A stretch of DNA of 64,000 nt from Rhizophagus prolifer (taxonomy: Eukaryota > Glomeromycota > Glomeromycetes > Glomerales > Glomeraceae): contig NQWY01033930.1 in assembly GCA_019425655.1 (NCBI GenBank), forward strand, positions 1 through 64,000. The letters run 5' to 3'. This document shows, one piece after another, positions 63,709-64,000 of this stretch; within the stretch, counting starts at the first letter, position 1; every line of letters begins with the position of its first letter. The translations under genes were made by a program, and so were the position numbers. Below the pieces are notes generated by a model. It made no database searches. It was not told the origin of the DNA and saw only the letters and a program-made list of their open reading frames with translations.

Positions 63709-64000
63709 GTAAAGATATAAGTATTGTTTCACGTGGAACAAAACAAATCGGGCAGCGTTTGCTGCCCTGGATTTTCCCAATTGTTCTATTGGTTGTTTGG
63801 CAAATTGCCTCAAGTTCGGGTCTTTTAGAAAGCCGTATTTTACCTGCTCCAAGTGCTGTCATTTCAGCTTTTTGGCATCTTTTGGTGAGTGGCGAACTAT
63901 GGCATCACGTTAAAGTAAGTGCTGGTCGTGCATTGCTTGGGCTTTTAGTAGGCGGTGGTTTAGGCTTGCTATTAGGTCTGCTCAATGGGTCTTCGCGTTT
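63705..64000 (+). CDS. ssuC: Sulfonate ABC transporter permease (5' part, cut by window end)
   Basis: The first 98 residues of the inner-membrane permease are present: [16 protein letters not shown], a first helix ([21 protein letters not shown]), [36 protein letters not shown] and a second helix. The LPAPSxV and HxxxSxxRxxxG pattern is typical of SsuC/TauC. Its start overlaps the ssuD stop (ATGA) and follows AAGGAGCC. The frame is open to the last base. Confidence 0.92.
   Translation, partial: MSKDISIVSRGTKQIGQRLLPWIFPIVLLVVWQIASSSGLLESRILPAPSAVISAFWHLLVSGELWHHVKVSAGRALLGLLVGGGLGLLLGLLNGSSR

Overview
The window is a chromosomal stretch from an Acinetobacter of the A. calcoaceticus-baumannii complex, most likely A. 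baumannii. The reasons are the AT-rich base composition and a capsule (K) locus laid out as in that group: wza-wzb-wzc next to an FKBP gene on one side, and galU-ugd-gpi-gne1-pgt1-pgm-lldP on the other. No rRNA, tRNA, CRISPR array or recognisable insertion-sequence transposase was seen.

Layout. 1-2.4 kb: the tail of a probable SDR enzyme, a FabB-type ketoacyl-ACP synthase, a 245-bp GC-richer block folded into several perfect stems, and a small secreted protein. 2.5-8 kb: an accessory region where five copies of one promoter-sRNA-terminator cassette alternate with unrelated cargo genes (a zinc-ribbon protein, a DUF4126 membrane protein, an OLD-type ATPase/nuclease, a PD-(D/E)XK-like protein). 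A 60-bp relic of the acnD 3' end lies inside it. 8-13.6 kb: the methylcitrate operon gntR-prpB-prpC-acnD for propionate use. 14-15.4 kb: tyrB. 15.4-21.2 kb: the lactate operon lldP-lldR-lldD-dld, with lldP interrupted by a stop at a small deletion. 21.4-41.8 kb: the K locus. 42-46.9 kb: two FKBP isomerases, murJ, ampD, nadC. 47-50.4 kb: phospholipase C and RNase PH. 50.5-54.4 kb: an acyl desaturase/reductase pair with a TetR regulator across a phased operator array. 54.4-58.7 kb: dsbA, ubiG-mupP-yciK and two RcnB-like periplasmic proteins. 58.8-64 kb: argA and the start of a sulfonate (ssu) operon cut by the window end.

How it works together. In the K locus, pgm, gpi, galU, ugd and gne1 make common sugar nucleotides. 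mnaA and gna make an N-acetylhexosaminuronate precursor. itrA and three glycosyltransferases build the repeat unit on lipid, Wzx flips it, Wzy polymerises it, and Wza/Wzb/Wzc export it. In this copy wzy is split by a frameshift and wzc has lost its C-terminal tyrosine-rich tail, so long-chain capsule may not be made.

Most noteworthy: the five-copy sRNA family is rich in CAGGA motifs, several in hairpin loops that match the CsrA-binding consensus. This suggests a multicopy CsrA-sequestering RNA family that also sits at the joints of the gene-acquisition region. Second are the compact structured 245-bp element with 8-bp flanking repeats and the 19-bp-phased operator array of the desaturase operon. 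All functional statements are inferences from sequence reading; no database search was possible.
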